From the NCBI GenBank assembly GCA_030770535.1, contig JASVEC010000018.1, positions 186,001-250,000 of the forward strand: 64,000 nucleotides of DNA, written 5' to 3'. Made by a program: the position numbers and the translations under genes. Under the pieces are notes generated by a model. The model worked only from the letters and a program-made list of their open reading frames with translations. It ran no database searches and was not told the DNA's origin. How positions within the stretch are numbered: the first letter of the stretch is position 1; each line of letters begins with the position of its first letter. The DNA is from Batkoa obscura. Its lineage: Eukaryota > Entomophthoromycota > Entomophthoromycetes > Entomophthorales > Batkoaceae. This document shows positions 47,642-59,838 of this stretch, in pieces.

Positions 47642-49204
47642 TTAATTTTTAAAAGAACTTTCAACATCCTTAATTTGCTCTGCTTTAGAATCTGCATTCA
47701 TATCTTCAAGGGAACGATTTTTACCTTCAACTCCCCAAATTGCCCATGCTAAACACATTAATAATCCACATCCAAAGAAGGCAAAAATGATACCACATGC
47801 AGCTACAATATTTTTCGCATTATCATCGGGTCCTTTTGAGCCCAAATAAGTATATACAGCTACTAAGATGGTAGGAGAAACAGATGCACAAATTCTGCCA
47901 AACGCTACTGCAAACCCTATACCAGTAGCACGTACATGCGTTGGGAAAGCTTCAGTAAAAGCTGGGTAAACAGTAACCCAAAGAGCGGTATAAGCAAATT
48001 GATAGAAACAGTGAGCGCCGGTCAAGGAAGAGGCAGGGTTAGAGGAGTAGTAAGCAGGAATGAAACAAGCAACAGCGATGATACCTAAAATATAAAGACA
48101 GGGTAATAGTATTTTTCTACCAATACGATCAATTAAGAAGACTGGCAAAAGGAACCCAGGTACGGTAAGGAATACACCATATAAATAGAATAAAGCTACA
48201 TTGGCATCTTTAATACCAGAATCTCCCAATACGCCAAGAGACAATAAATTGCTTACACCATAATCAGCAAATGCTTGAGAGCTATTTAATACCATACCGA
48301 AAGCAAGACGGAACGGGTATTTGGTGACCAATTCTTTGACTACTCTAAAATAAGAGTATTTTTGATGAGTAGCAAACTGACTAGTATCATTAGCAGGATC
48401 ATAATTAATACTAAGCTTGTTGTCTAGTTGTTTTGCTGAAATTTCAATTTCTTCAACGATCTGTCTAGCCTCATCAAATCTTCCTTGTATTATAAGCCAT
48501 CTTGGTGATTCTGGTAGCGATTTACGTGCAAATAAAACAAAGATGGCTGCAGTACCACCCAATGCAAATCCAATTCTCCAAGCTAAGTTGTTATCCAAGT
48601 ATTTTAACAATGGGTATTGTAATCCATAAGCAATCAAAGCACCCAATGACCAGAATCCCATGACCATAGTATTTACTTTACCACGATGCTTGGATGGAAT
48701 GAACTCTGAGATAGTAGCGTTAACAGCAGTATACTCAGCACCTACGCCAACCGCAGTCAAGAAACGAAAGACTAAAAAGAAAGGGAAATGGAAAGAACAA
48801 GCAGTAACAATGGTCATAAGCGAATAACCTAAAATAGTAACAACAAAAGCTAATTTACGACCAAAACGATCAGCAAAATAACCAAAACTCAAAGCTCCCA
48901 CCAAGGACCCCATCAACCAAACAATAGTAATTGAAGTGGCCTGTACTTTACTGATCCCAAAATAGAGCTTTAAGGTACTGAGTACAGCAGATACAATGGT
49001 TACTTCAAAAGCATCAAAAGCCCAACCCAAGGCTAAAATAATCGTGATTTTTGTATGCCATCTACTCCAGTTTAAATTATCTAATCTTTTGAGCAATTCT
49101 TTTGGACTTACATTCCCCTTAACATCTATTTGTTTATTGTCTATCATTTTTAAAAGGTAAGGTAAGGTTAATAGGAAAGTCGAGTAGTAATGAGCTTGGC
49201 TCAA
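47642..49204 (-). CDS. Major facilitator superfamily metabolite transporter
   Basis: 520 residues from one exon; an in-frame ATG at 49147 (residue 20, MIDNKQIDV) is the more likely start, as the first 19 residues look like 5' leader. Twelve membrane segments can be traced. Motifs: WAFDAFE at 61-67 in TM1, the loop 2-3 signature GYFADRFGRK at 108-117, the PESPRWL stretch at 231-237 after TM6, and DRIGRK in the second half. This pattern fits the SV2/NiaP/YceI-type branch of sugar-porter-like MFS, which move organic acids, nicotinate or other small metabolites with H+. The substrate cannot be inferred. Location probably plasma membrane. Confidence 0.9.
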   Translation of the reverse strand: MSQAHYYSTFLLTLPYLLKMIDNKQIDVKGNVSPKELLKRLDNLNWSRWHTKITIILALGWAFDAFEVTIVSAVLSTLKLYFGISKVQATSITIVWLMGSLVGALSFGYFADRFGRKLAFVVTILGYSLMTIVTACSFHFPFFLVFRFLTAVGVGAEYTAVNATISEFIPSKHRGKVNTMVMGFWSLGALIAYGLQYPLLKYLDNNLAWRIGFALGGTAAIFVLFARKSLPESPRWLIIQGRFDEARQIVEEIEISAKQLDNKLSINYDPANDTSQFATHQKYSYFRVVKELVTKYPFRLAFGMVLNSSQAFADYGVSNLLSLGVLGDSGIKDANVALFYLYGVFLTVPGFLLPVFLIDRIGRKILLPCLYILGIIAVACFIPAYYSSNPASSLTGAHCFYQFAYTALWVTVYPAFTEAFPTHVRATGIGFAVAFGRICASVSPTILVAVYTYLGSKGPDDNAKNIVAACGIIFAFFGCGLLMCLAWAIWGVEGKNRSLEDMNADSKAEQIKDVESSFKN

Positions 49205-50267
49205 AAAAAAGTTAATTAAAATAAATTTTTTAAGGTTTATTAGCTGTTTTTACTTGTTTTTATACTATTTGACATCCCTTTATTATAATATTACATCTCC
49301 CCTTTAAAATGCTTTACATCATTACTATTATCGGTTTGCCTAATAATATCTTTTTTTACAACGCACGTGTGTTTTTTGATTTTTTTCTCATTTTACTGCT
49401 TTTTTGTGTTCTGTTTGTGTATATGATTTTACAACAGATCACAATATAAAAAGAGGATCTGGTATTTTATTAGATAGATATGTTCAATAAAAACATATAC
49501 TTTATATTGAAATAAAGACATTTTTTTGGGTTATATATTATCAGTATCATTTCTTGTTTGATAAGCCATTTGAAGGAAAATGGCATGTTTAATGGTATGA
49601 TATAAATAAATTTATATAATCTTCATTACAAAGATAAGATGAAAGTACAAAAATAAAGATAGATAAAGGAATAAGAGCCATCCAATAAAATATTAAAATA
49701 TACTTTTAAACTTCTATTAAGGAAAGAATGATTACATTGATGTAAAGAACCTAAATTTTATAATAATAGTATGTTTAATTTACTAAAGTTTAATATATAG
49801 ATCTCATAAGCTACTTCTCTGTGAAATAACCAAGTCATGTACTTTATAATTACTATTTTTATAGTTAAGCTTTGAAATAAACCTACTTATTTAGCTTATT
49901 AATGTGTTCAATTAAAAAATATTTTTTGCCATTTATTTTAGCACATTACTATATAACCAATCAGTTTGTGTTATCTCCGATGTTTTGTACTTAAACTAAA
50001 GCTCAATTCTTATTAAGATTTTATTTTAATTTATATTGTAATAAATTTTAGCTTTTATATGCTATAAAACTAAAATAGATGTTTCTATATCGAAATCTTA
50101 TATTCCATGTATATAAAAGGTTCTCTGAATAATAAAGGGTGTCATCAATAACAACTTGACTATTAAAAAAAGACTAAGTAGAAAAATAGTAATTTTTTTA
50201 ATACAAAATAACCTTATACATTTCAAAAATTAATTATCATATCTAATTTTAGAACTCATGTTTTTAG
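49205..50267. other. Intergenic region with no gene seen
   Basis: About 1 kb of AT-rich DNA, the upstream region of the transporter. Confidence 0.5.
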
Positions 50268-50375
50268 TATATGGGGGTGTTTTTTTGTGTTTAAGAATTT
50301 TACTAACAATCTTTTCACTCGAATAGTGCTTAAAAAATGGAAAAATAATGAAGTCAAAAAAAACATCACCATATG
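50268..50375 (-). mobile_element. MITE copy, reverse orientation
   Basis: TATGGGGGTGT to ACATCACCATA. Confidence 0.85.
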
Positions 50376-51066
50376 ATTTATGTACAAGGATGTTATGAAT
50401 TTACTTTAATACGGGTTTATTCTAATTAGTTACAATTTGCTTCACTTATAAATAACAGTTTTGCTATTCATAAGGGTACTTTATTATATATACTTCAAAA
50501 GATAGCAATAAGATTCCATTGTTTTTAATAACTGTAAAACGTAAGGCATATGATATAAATAAATATTATAACTATGGTGAAGTTTTAAATATATGGACCT
50601 TTTATCCTGAAATACTATTACGAACTTTTAAATGCTATAATATTCTCCTTTAAGCTTTTACTTAAACCTTTATAAGTAGCTATATGCCTTATAGTTGGAC
50701 ATAACTGTAATTCTGACATTTAAACCAAAGTTTAGTCAATCAAATAGAAAATTTGTTAGTTTGTGTTGTAAGGACTACTAAGATATGGGGCTGTCCTAGT
50801 TGGTTTCAGAATTAGAAACTAATCCAAATTTAAGAATTTTAAATTTGTGTCTAATATGATGGTTAAATCTAAAAAGCCTAAAGTTAGATCTCTCTATTTA
50901 AAGCTTATTTTAATTGTTTCCTTTTTTTGAATAGTTAATTTTCCTAACTATATGTTTTATGTTAGTTCTGTTAGATATATAACAGATATATAATATATAA
51001 CTATATGATTATATAATTATGTAAATACAGTTATTTGACTTTATTTTTTGTTGAAATAAAAATAAA

Positions 51067-51546
51067 ATGCAAACTTTCATAACTAAACTTCGAAATGTAA
51101 TTTTTGAAAATTTCAATATGATAGCGAGGAACACACAATATAAACATTGTAATTCGTTTACATCAATTTTAAAAACTACTTATAACAACCCAAGGTTTAT
51201 GGAATTTTATAATAAAACAAAACAAAGAAAAGATATATTATCAAAGTTTACCATCGATAATAATAAACTTAATCAAGCAATGTATAAAATTAGTGCTTTG
51301 AGGGAAACAGGAAACAAAAATCAACAAGTAGCGTTATTATCAACTATAGCTTCAGTATATTCTTTTGGTGAATGTAAGAGTTTTGGGTTTGATATAAACA
51401 GAAATCAGTATGATTATTCAAAAATAAGTAATAATAATAAAATATCAACATTACAACCTATTATTAAAAATACAAAAAAAATTAAAGATGACCAAATTGA
51501 AACTATCATACAATATTTACTAAATAACTATTTCATCAAGATTTAA
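51067..51546 (+). pseudogene. Transposase N-terminal fragment, paralogue of 7555-8163
   Basis: 159 codons beginning MQTFITKLRNVIFENFN, highly similar to the ORF at 7555. Shared blocks include ALRETGNKNQQVALLSTI and KDDQIETIIQYLLN. It lacks the MITE found in the other copy and stops after a frame change near 51535. The catalytic half is absent from this element. Confidence 0.75.
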
Positions 51547-51618
51547 TAAAAAAATAATGATAGTAAATATTCATCAGATAATATATATATTAAATAAAAG
51601 TAGAAGAATGATATATAG

Positions 51619-52081
51619 TGTGAAATCTGGTACTCAGGGTTTAGAGTCAAGAACAGCTATTGCTGGGTTGACTACACTATAAGTCGAAAGGTTTTAGTTT
51701 ATGTGACTAAGATAGACTTGAATTATGAAGAATAGCACGTAATATGCCACGGACTATGTAAGACAAATAGAATAGATATACTAATGTAAAATCTACGTAA
51801 AATACTATTAAGGAAACTCAGTGGCTTTATTAAATGTTCGAGATATCAGGGATTAATTCAGTTAAAAAGCCTCGAACTACTATACTCTGTAAACTCTTTT
51901 ATACTCCGACAAGTATGGATATCAAAAGGAGAGGATAATATTCTTTGGGATGAAGTTAGAAATTCTCATAACAAATCAAAATAAGAACATGGGATTGATT
52001 TCCTCTGAACTCGAGAACACAACAGCTTAGGCGATTGTTATGTTATAATTAACCATGGGACTGACAAAGCGATATTTCACA
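51619..52081 (-). repeat. LTR-like repeat, copy 6, reverse orientation
   Basis: TGTGAAAT to ATTTCACA, 463 bases. No target duplication: the flanks correspond to bases about 8221 and 9171 of the other transposon copy, so ~0.95 kb of host element is missing around it. Non-coding fossil. Confidence 0.8.
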
Positions 52082-52637
52082 CCAGCTTACCTCACGAAGA
52101 TAACAGAAAATTTGAAAATTTCGATATTTACTAAGCAAGTAAGTAGTTTGTTGAATGATAGAAATAGATTGTTAAATGTTAAGATTACTTAAGTTATTAA
52201 TAGTTAAGTTAATAAATAGTCAAAGAACAAGTAGCTGTAATAATATGTAAAAGCTATTATTGCCTGTACTATATAGGGATGGTTAGTTATAGTTTTAGGG
52301 CTAACCGCTCCATCCCATGCAGCTACTTATTAACGGCAATATATTAATAATGTAATTATAACATTAAAATAGTATTTATTTGATAACAAATTTGCAATAT
52401 CGGTTATAAAGCAGTTGATAATAAATATTTCTCAATAAAGTTTTATAAGAATATGTATTTAAGATCTAGTAGAAATTCAACTAACTTATAGTATAAACTA
52501 TAATAGAATGATTTAGATCTGTGTCTGGGTACTTTTATTTTAATAAAAAATTTGATTTTATAGAATTTTAAGCGAAGTTTTTAGAATACAAAATTTTTCA
52601 AAAATTGGATAAAATAATGAAACTAATTCAGACAACC

Positions 52638-52738
52638 TCATATAGAGATGTATTTTTTAATAATTTTACCACAATCTTTCCGCTCAATAGTGCTTAAAAA
52701 TAGAAAAAGTGATGAAACCAAAAAAATATACAAATATG
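52638..52738 (-). mobile_element. MITE copy abutting the transposon end
   Basis: TATAGAGATGT to ATACAAATATG; diverged. It starts at the TA next to the right terminus of the transposon. Confidence 0.72.
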
Positions 52739-53032
52739 TATATAAACTTACAATATTGAAGGATTTATTTTTATATAATACTTAAAGTATAAATAGACTT
52801 TTTTTTTAATTAATTTTGAATTTCCAATAGCTGCAAAAAGGTACGTTTTTGTTAAAATTTTAGAATTTATCAAACAAAACAAAATGCTATAATGAAGATG
52901 CAGACCGGAGCTTTCATCACATAGGTTGTAATGTTTCATTAAGGCCTCAGGGCTTAATATTCATTTAACTTAATAGGGTACTTCATAATCAGAATTTTCT
53001 AATAAAAATCACCTTTAAAATCAAAAAAGAAG

Positions 53033-53141
53033 AATATGGGGGTGTCTTTTTTGGTTTTATCGCTTTTTCTATCCTTTAAGTGCTATTTGAGTGGAAAAAT
53101 TGTTAGTAAATTCTTAAACATAAAAATACATCCCCATATAC
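53033..53141 (+). mobile_element. MITE copy
   Basis: TATGGGGGTGT to ACATCCCCATA; near-perfect terminal repeats. Confidence 0.87.
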
Positions 53142-53480
53142 AAATATTATTTGTAAAAAAAAAGTTATATATTGATATGGTTTTTATTTTTGTAACTATT
53201 TTTCTGAGTTATTTTAGATAAAAACTCTCCAGAACCCCTATATATTATAATGTATAAAAATGAAGCAGTATAATCTTCTCGATGACTTACATCCAATCAC
53301 TTAAAAAAATAACAGGTGAGTATGAACAATCCCATTTCAAATAAAGTTTATTAAGCAAAAGGTAGAAATTAGCGAGTATACAATTAATTTGATATTGAAC
53401 AAGCAGTGCTCCTGTTTAAATCAGGTTACTTTTTAATAATAGAATTAATTTTTTACTTTAGTTAAAATAGAAATGATAAG
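53142..53480. other. Intergenic region with no gene seen
   Basis: 3' side of HRD1; no coding signal. Confidence 0.5.
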
Positions 53481-56292
53481 CTACTCTAAAGGAATCATAG
53501 GGGGTACTTCGTCAAACTCTTGGTCACTATCTCCACTCTCTTGTTCAATTTGTTCAGAATTATTATTTGATTGACTATTGTCCTGATCGTTTTTTTGCAT
53601 TGAATTATCCGTTCCCTTGTTAAATTTATCAAACGCTCCTTGGGCCCATGGGTTTCTTGGTAAAGTTGGTTCTGAAATTGTTGTGGGTGTGCTATCCAAC
53701 CTTCTACTAGTATCTCCAAATGTATTTACTGTAGTATTTTGTGAAGTAGTATTAAAATCTTGACTTGGGCTAACATGCTCATCATTAACTATAGGCTGGA
53801 TATTTGCTGGTTGGTCATCACTACGATGTCTGGGATTATGTTGATCGTTGTGATGCATTCTATTAATAAGATTCGGGTTATTCATATTTAAATCTGTTTC
53901 GCCTAAAGATTCTGTAAGCACAGAAGCAACACTAGCTAAATGCTTCTGCATACGCCATAGTAAATCCAATCTCTTGGCGACCGCATCTCTAGTGTGGCTA
54001 TCTAACACCTTGATTTCTTCACTGGTTAATGGCTCTGGTGGTAGTAGAACATCTGGAATCCCATGGCGGCCTGATCTACCAAACCAGGGCTCATCTAATG
54101 GAATCAGCTCAGGTAAATTGTCAACGTTGATACTTTGCTCTAACTCTGTGTTATTCAAGAAACTTTGTAAATTTTGGTTGGTCTGGAAAACAAATTAGTA
54201 CTATTTAACCAAACTATTATTAAAACCTTACTCTGCCATTAACATCGCTTGCAGTACCACTGTTTAAGTTTGAACTAGATCTAAAAATATTGCTTGATGA
54301 TTGTGTATGCTCAGAATATGCATTAGGTCTATTAGTTGATGGAATACTAGGTGTTGAAATTGATGGAACATTAGGAATTGAGTTCGATCCAGTATTAACA
54401 TTTTGCGAAGAATTCCATCTTAAATCTTCAAGGATACTTTCGACATCAACATGCCTTCTCGAATCTCTAGTATCTGTATCCATTTGACTTAAGAATGTAT
54501 TTGTTTGCATATTAGAGCTAGCTGCGTTGCTATTGGGCGTATTTGACGTCATGTTTACTGCATTCGAAGAGACTTGACTCGTTGATTGTGGAAAAAAGTC
54601 ATTTCCTCTAATTGGGTGCTGAGATGGATTTATGCTTGTACCTTGGTAAGTTGATTGCTCCGAGTTTGTGGAGCTATTGTTTCCAAAAGCCTGTGTAGCT
54701 CTTGAAGATGATTGTTGAGGAAACGAAGTATAAATCCCACTTGATTCAGCATGTTGACTATTTGAATTATTTTGGCTTGAAAATCTATTTCTAAGCGTTG
54801 AACTACTAGTAGGTTGATTGCCATAATTATTATTAAATCTCAATTCATCATTGGTAGGGATAAATGGATTGCCCCTAACCGGTGGATCAGGGTAATGTAT
54901 AGAATCTTCAACTAAATCTCTAAAGTTGTTTTGATTGGGACTTGATGATGGATCAATATAATCCTCAGGTGCTGGTGGTGTTGGCGGAGGAGGGGGGGTA
55001 GGAGGTTGTGGTGGATTGTTTCTGTTGGAGTCATTTAAAACAGGTGAACGACATGTTGGACAAGATTGTTGTCTTTCAAGCCACGAGCGTAAACAACTAA
55101 AGTGAAATACATGTCCACAAGGAAGCTTTTTAGGAATATCTGACGATCCTTCATTCCTTCCCTCTCTTTGAACATTAGTATTGTCTCGATGAACCATTTC
55201 TTCTCTACAAATAATACATGTAGGATCCGACATTCTACTCAATTCTTCTGGAGTAGCGTCTGGGTAACGTTCATTCATGTTGCGAGTAGCTTGACGATAC
55301 CTTATCAAATCACGGCATTTCTGTAAAAATGATCTCAAAGTCACGTATATATCACGCAAAATATGAAGTGGGATTCCAAATTGAATAAGAACAATACCAA
55401 AGAATATAATGTAAATTAACAATTTTATAAAATCTATTTAAAAAATTAATTATAATAAATTTTTACTTTAAGGGCTTACCTATGATAAGTTCAAGGTAGA
55501 AAATATACAAAGACTTGTTTTCCCAAGTCTCTTCAGTTCTAGAATCAATAACATGTAATACATATTTTGAATAAGTTGCCAAAACAGCAGCTGCTAGAAT
55601 AGCATACTAAATACAAGTTAATAAATTACAACGAATAAGTAAAATAGTAACCTCAAATCCAAAAACAATTAACATAGTAGGGCCTATAGTGAGGGTGTTA
55701 TCCACAGTATAAAGAACGAAAAGAAGGTCAGTGATCAATAAATTGATCATTAAAACTGTCATGCGAATATGAAAATGAAAAGGCAAAGTTGCAGACTGTT
55801 CCATCTATTAAAACATTAGTTAGAGAAAATGAGAAATAACTAAACTTACAAAATCTACTCGATCCTGACACAGCCAGTGAAAAATTTTAACAAATAATAA
55901 TGAAATAAATAAAACCACAAATTGAGAATCAAATTCATCCCTAAATATAGTCATAGCTAAACATGTTTCAGTCACAGCAAACCATGATCTCTCATACAAA
56001 TGTTCAACTTCAATTGCTCTTAATGGCCCAAAAAAGATTGCTTGTAACAATTTTCCCAACATTAAAGTAGTAAAGATACCAAAATTTAATAAGATCTAAG
56101 ATAAGAAAATATTAGTTAATTTTCATTTATATAAAAGATTTTATTTTTGATTATTAAATTTACCAATAGTGATGGTGAAGACTGTGATAGTTGAATAGCT
56201 GATGTATAAAAGTTGGACCTTTGGGAAAAAGTTGAGTATAGAACAAAAGCGGTAAGCGCAGTGCTTATACCACCATAAACAGCTAACCTCAT
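53481..56292 (-). CDS. HRD1: ER-associated degradation E3 ubiquitin ligase HRD1 (synoviolin)
   Basis: Six exons in transcript order: 56164-56292, 55850-56095, 55652-55804, 55480-55606, 54232-55433 and 53481-54182; 852 residues. The N-terminal ~260 residues hold the multi-pass membrane domain (LYSTFSQRSNFY, the AIFFGPLRAIEVEHLYERSW segment, then the FGFEYAIL and GIPLHILRDIYVTLRSF landmarks). The RING-H2 finger is at about 291-346 (CIIC to CGHVFHFSCLRSWLERQQ and CPTC). A long Pro-, Ser- and Asn-rich cytosolic tail follows, ending in a DEPWFGRSG stretch and an acidic C terminus. HRD1 is the retrotranslocation channel and ligase for misfolded ER proteins with Hrd3, Der1 and Cdc48. The start is the first ATG giving the conserved first TM. 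Confidence 0.94.
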
Positions 56293-56518
56293 CTTTATAT
56301 AATTTTGAGAAGCAGTTTAAACTAGTTTTTAGCTTTTTATGATATTTGCTTTTGAGTGTGATTAAAAAGATGCTAGTTTACTGGTCTTATTTTTGGTTTC
56401 ATACTTTCTTAGTCCCTTTTTCAACCAATTATTTGCTTCAAACTCATTCAACTTCTTTTAGAGTGAGGTAATCACACTAACATTACTTTGTATGGCTGAA
56501 ATAAAAATAAATTCAAAT
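56293..56518. promoter_or_regulatory. HRD1 upstream region
   Basis: No further ORF. A short AT-rich promoter region with no clear motif. Confidence 0.3.
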
Positions 56519-56620
56519 AATATGGGGTGTTTATTTAATTTCATTGCTTTTTCCATTTTTGATTGGTCTTAGATGTAAAAAATACTTATAATTTCTTAAA
56601 CAAAAAAAGACATCCATACA
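56519..56620 (+). mobile_element. Diverged MITE copy
   Basis: TATGGGGTGT to GACATCCATACA; the core has decayed. Confidence 0.65.
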
Positions 56621-56966
56621 AAAATAAATTGTAGTCATATAAAGCCGAGCCATTTTAATTTAAACATATTTTTAAAATTCCATATAAAAGTACCTTAAAA
56701 ATTGGGCTTTGTTTTTTATTTTGATGAACCAAGGATGCTAGCATCAAGGCTCACCTAACTCTACTTATAATGACTTTTATTAAACGAAATATTTTGTTAT
56801 AAAATTCATTAGATTTTCTAAATAAAAAACCAATGATAAATAATGATAAACATATTTTTATGCAAATAGCACTTCTATTAAACTGCTTTCATAGTTCATG
56901 CAACTATAACGAGTTACGAAGCATTTTAAAGTTTTGACCCTTATACTAAGATCATGAACCTACATT

Positions 56967-57090
56967 ACCACCAAAATTCTTAAACAAAAAATACATTCTC
57001 AATATTCCTTTACAGATTTTTAATCTTTCCACTCAAATAGCGCTTAAGAAAAGGAAAAAGTGATGAAACCAAAAAACACCTCCACATAAA
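56967..57090. mobile_element. Two fused MITE fragments
   Basis: 56967-57002 is the right end of a plus-orientation MITE (ATTCTTAAACAAAAAATAC, ATTCTCAATA); 57014-57090 is the right part of a reverse-orientation one (CTTTCCACTCAAATAGCGC to ACACCTCCACATA). Both lack the other end. Confidence 0.65.
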
Positions 57091-57259
57091 CAAATAAACA
57101 AATAAAGATATAATAAAATATAAAAGTATAGCCTAAATATTTATTAAACATCCTTAGGCCTTATATATGTAATAATTCTAAAAAATAGTATAGGAAATAT
57201 CGAAAATTCCAATATAGTTAGCTATGTCACTTATGTCAATTTCAGTTTAAACAATAAAC

Positions 57260-57362
57260 AAATGGGGATGTTTTTTTTGATTTCATTATTTTACATCTTT
57301 TAAGCGTTATTTAAGTGAAAAAATTGCTAGTAAAATTCTTAAATACAAAAATACATCCCCAA
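57260..57362 (+). mobile_element. MITE copy
   Basis: ATGGGGATGT to ACATCCCCAAAT. Confidence 0.85.
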
Positions 57363-57499
57363 ATGTTTAATTACATTTTGGTTACAAAGCAAAGTATCTA
57401 TAAGTTAAATCAAACAAAAATGATAAGTAATGATTGAAGTATTATTTTATTATATTAGTCTAGAAATGAAAATGATAAATTAACTATACAATACTGAAA

Positions 57500-59140
57500 C
57501 TAGTCTAAAATCTTATTTTGATTCAATTCCAACTCCAACTCATTCTTAAACTGTGTTTCAGATAATACATTTTCAAGTTTAGTTCCTAATACTGAATCTT
57601 TATATATAAACTCCATCGTTGATCCTGAATTGTATTTTTCTTTATCATTATCATTACCATCAAACTTCAATTTTAAAAAATTATCACTTTCAAAATAGGC
57701 ATCATTGTTCTCATCATACTTATCTCCAACAATAACAGCCTCTTTGACCTCTTCATCACTGCTACCTTGAGCCTCATCTTTCATAAAATAGTCATTTTTC
57801 CTCGAAATAGTTTCAATTATAGATGGAGGCTCAATATTAAAGTTAAACTCTTTAATGTTGAGGTCTTCAGAAATATTAATTTCATCTTTAAGCATTGTAG
57901 ATTGGGAGTAACTTTTTGTAAGTATCGATTCTCGGTTCAAAGAAGACTGTATCCCCATTTCAGCTTCGAAATCGCTATTTAAATTTAATATACTGACTGA
58001 CGTAAGAGTTTGAACCTGCTCAAAATTCTGCTCAAAAACTATTTCATTTTGGTCAATAGATAATACTTCAGGAGAAGGGAGGCTAGGATGAGTATCATCT
58101 AACGAATTTGTCGTGTTTATAATTTCAAGAGAGGATGATTGATACATCTCTCTTATCCAACCAGCGATAAGAATACCAACAACTGCAATTGAAATCAATG
58201 CTAGACACCACAGAACTGAGATGATATCAACCAAAACACCGATTTTTGGTGCTGAAGGCATCATGTTTCTTAAAGAATTTACATTAAATAATAAACTTAG
58301 TCCTAAATTTAAATCTGGTAATAAAAAATCTCTCTTAAAAACAACAATACGTAAAGCCAGAAGAAAATAACTAATGGCAAAACCCCATAGTATAAACATA
58401 CATAACATGGTAATGATAATTGTTGTAGCTGAACGCTGTATTACTAGTGTAGCTTTATTATTTGCTATAACCACTTTAGAACGAAATAGTAAGATGGAAG
58501 AGTCCAAATAATAATAAACTGGGACAGTTTGATTATTAGATAACACAGCTTTTGATTTCAAAGGGTAAGTATATTTATCAAAAGGATAAAAAAGGCTGGT
58601 GCCAGAATGGAATTTAAAGTTGTTGTTTTTAGCATTAAACTCGTAGATGAAGAATTCTTTACCATCATATTCAATTTCAGCTTGTTCATCAAATGAGAAT
58701 TTTAGATTATTCATTTTGATTGACTTCATCAACTTGTCACCAATCCCAAAATCAATAAACACCGTGGCTGCTTTACTTTTTATATTAATCTTTCGTATCC
58801 TTATCTTGCCATAGATCCCATTTTCAAACTTCGCTTCAGGCTCCATGGTTTTGATATCTGTCCTTTGCCATTTGTAATGTAATGTGATCAAGGCGATAAA
58901 TAAACTTAAGAAAAAACAAATGATCAAAGCTATACTCAGATAACGTCCTTTCTTAGTCCTTAAACACTTTACTTTTCTTATGTCTATCTCTTCTTCTCCT
59001 ACCTCATATAATAATGGTGTTGTGTCTAATACGTTTTCTGGCGAGTTGTTTTGGCTTATCAGAGAAGCCAGCGAATCTAAATCGGCAGCGTCCTGCTGTG
59101 CCTCTGGGGATAGAAAAGGTCGTAGCCTATCCTCATCCAT
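57500..59140 (-). CDS. DUF4436-family membrane protein
   Basis: 546 residues, one exon. A cytosolic, acidic N terminus (1-65, with a Leu-Leu sorting-type LLYE) is followed by TM1 at 68-88, then an extracytosolic beta-rich region with YPFDKY at 185-190 (a DUF4436 landmark), TM2 at about 240-266, a loop with LLPDLNLGLSLLFNVNSLRNMMPSAP (split membrane or reentrant), and TM4 at about 302-328. The last 215 residues are Ser/Asp/Glu-rich and probably disordered. DUF4436 proteins occur in fungi and bacteria with unknown function. The acidic tail with several Ser-Asp-Glu clusters may be phosphorylated. Family call is by motif memory. Confidence 0.78.
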   Translation of the reverse strand: MDEDRLRPFLSPEAQQDAADLDSLASLISQNNSPENVLDTTPLLYEVGEEEIDIRKVKCLRTKKGRYLSIALIICFFLSLFIALITLHYKWQRTDIKTMEPEAKFENGIYGKIRIRKINIKSKAATVFIDFGIGDKLMKSIKMNNLKFSFDEQAEIEYDGKEFFIYEFNAKNNNFKFHSGTSLFYPFDKYTYPLKSKAVLSNNQTVPVYYYLDSSILLFRSKVVIANNKATLVIQRSATTIIITMLCMFILWGFAISYFLLALRIVVFKRDFLLPDLNLGLSLLFNVNSLRNMMPSAPKIGVLVDIISVLWCLALISIAVVGILIAGWIREMYQSSSLEIINTTNSLDDTHPSLPSPEVLSIDQNEIVFEQNFEQVQTLTSVSILNLNSDFEAEMGIQSSLNRESILTKSYSQSTMLKDEINISEDLNIKEFNFNIEPPSIIETISRKNDYFMKDEAQGSSDEEVKEAVIVGDKYDENNDAYFESDNFLKLKFDGNDNDKEKYNSGSTMEFIYKDSVLGTKLENVLSETQFKNELELELNQNKILD

Positions 59141-59838
59141 TTAAGTATTCATTAAATAAAAATAATTAACAGTCAATTTTCAAACTTTGCTTTTATTGTT
59201 TATGAACTTCCTTTTAAAGTAATTCATTAATTTTATCAATTTATTAATGTTCAGTTTCGAACCAGAGTGCTAAAGAACATTAAATTTTAATTAAATGATT
59301 TCTAGATTAATTAATTACGTGTATTCATTTTCGAGAATAAGATAATTATAAAATAAAAAATGAACAAAGAAAGTTAAGACCAAAGCGATTATTCAATAAT
59401 ACCTCTACTGCATATTTTCTAAATGACTGAGCATACACTTTATTTTATTAAATTTTTTAAAATATCTTTAAGTAAAATACTATTGACTTATAAAAATAAT
59501 CCTGCTTTAATAGTGTCTTTATTGGCAATAAACTAAAATTGGAAAAGCATTGAAAATGATTAAATAGCATTTAAAATTCATTACATCAAAAGATAATTTA
59601 GCAAGATTAGCAATTAATATTGAAATTATCACCGATTATTTATTATATTATAATATCTAAAAATCGGACAATTACTATTTTGATCATGTCGACATATTGT
59701 ACAATATTTATATCAAGTTAAATTGAAAACCCTGATAAGCGGAGCCTTAAAACTAACTATAAACACTAAACCAATACTGATAATTATAGTCATTCAAAAG
59801 CCAGACTTAATTACAAAAAAGTTTATTATTTTCTAACA
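59141..59838. other. Intergenic region with no gene seen
   Basis: About 700 bases of AT-rich DNA between two minus-strand genes; no features. Confidence 0.5.

Larger units (their letters stand above)
50786..52640 (+). mobile_element. DNA transposon copy with both ends and a nested LTR-like repeat
   Basis: Left end TGGGGCTGTCCTAGTTGG and right end (reverse-complemented) TGAGGTTGTCTGAATTAG are imperfect inverted repeats, each bordered by TA (50784-50785 and 52641-52642). It shares its left 0.8 kb with the copy at 7272 and its right 0.4 kb with those at 5008 and 11277. An LTR-like repeat replaces about 0.95 kb that contained the transposase core, so this copy is non-autonomous. It retains one ORF (51067-51546). 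Confidence 0.82.

Noticed and set aside
53036-53221. 61-codon frame on the plus strand
   Set aside because: Starts inside a MITE and is mostly MITE sequence.
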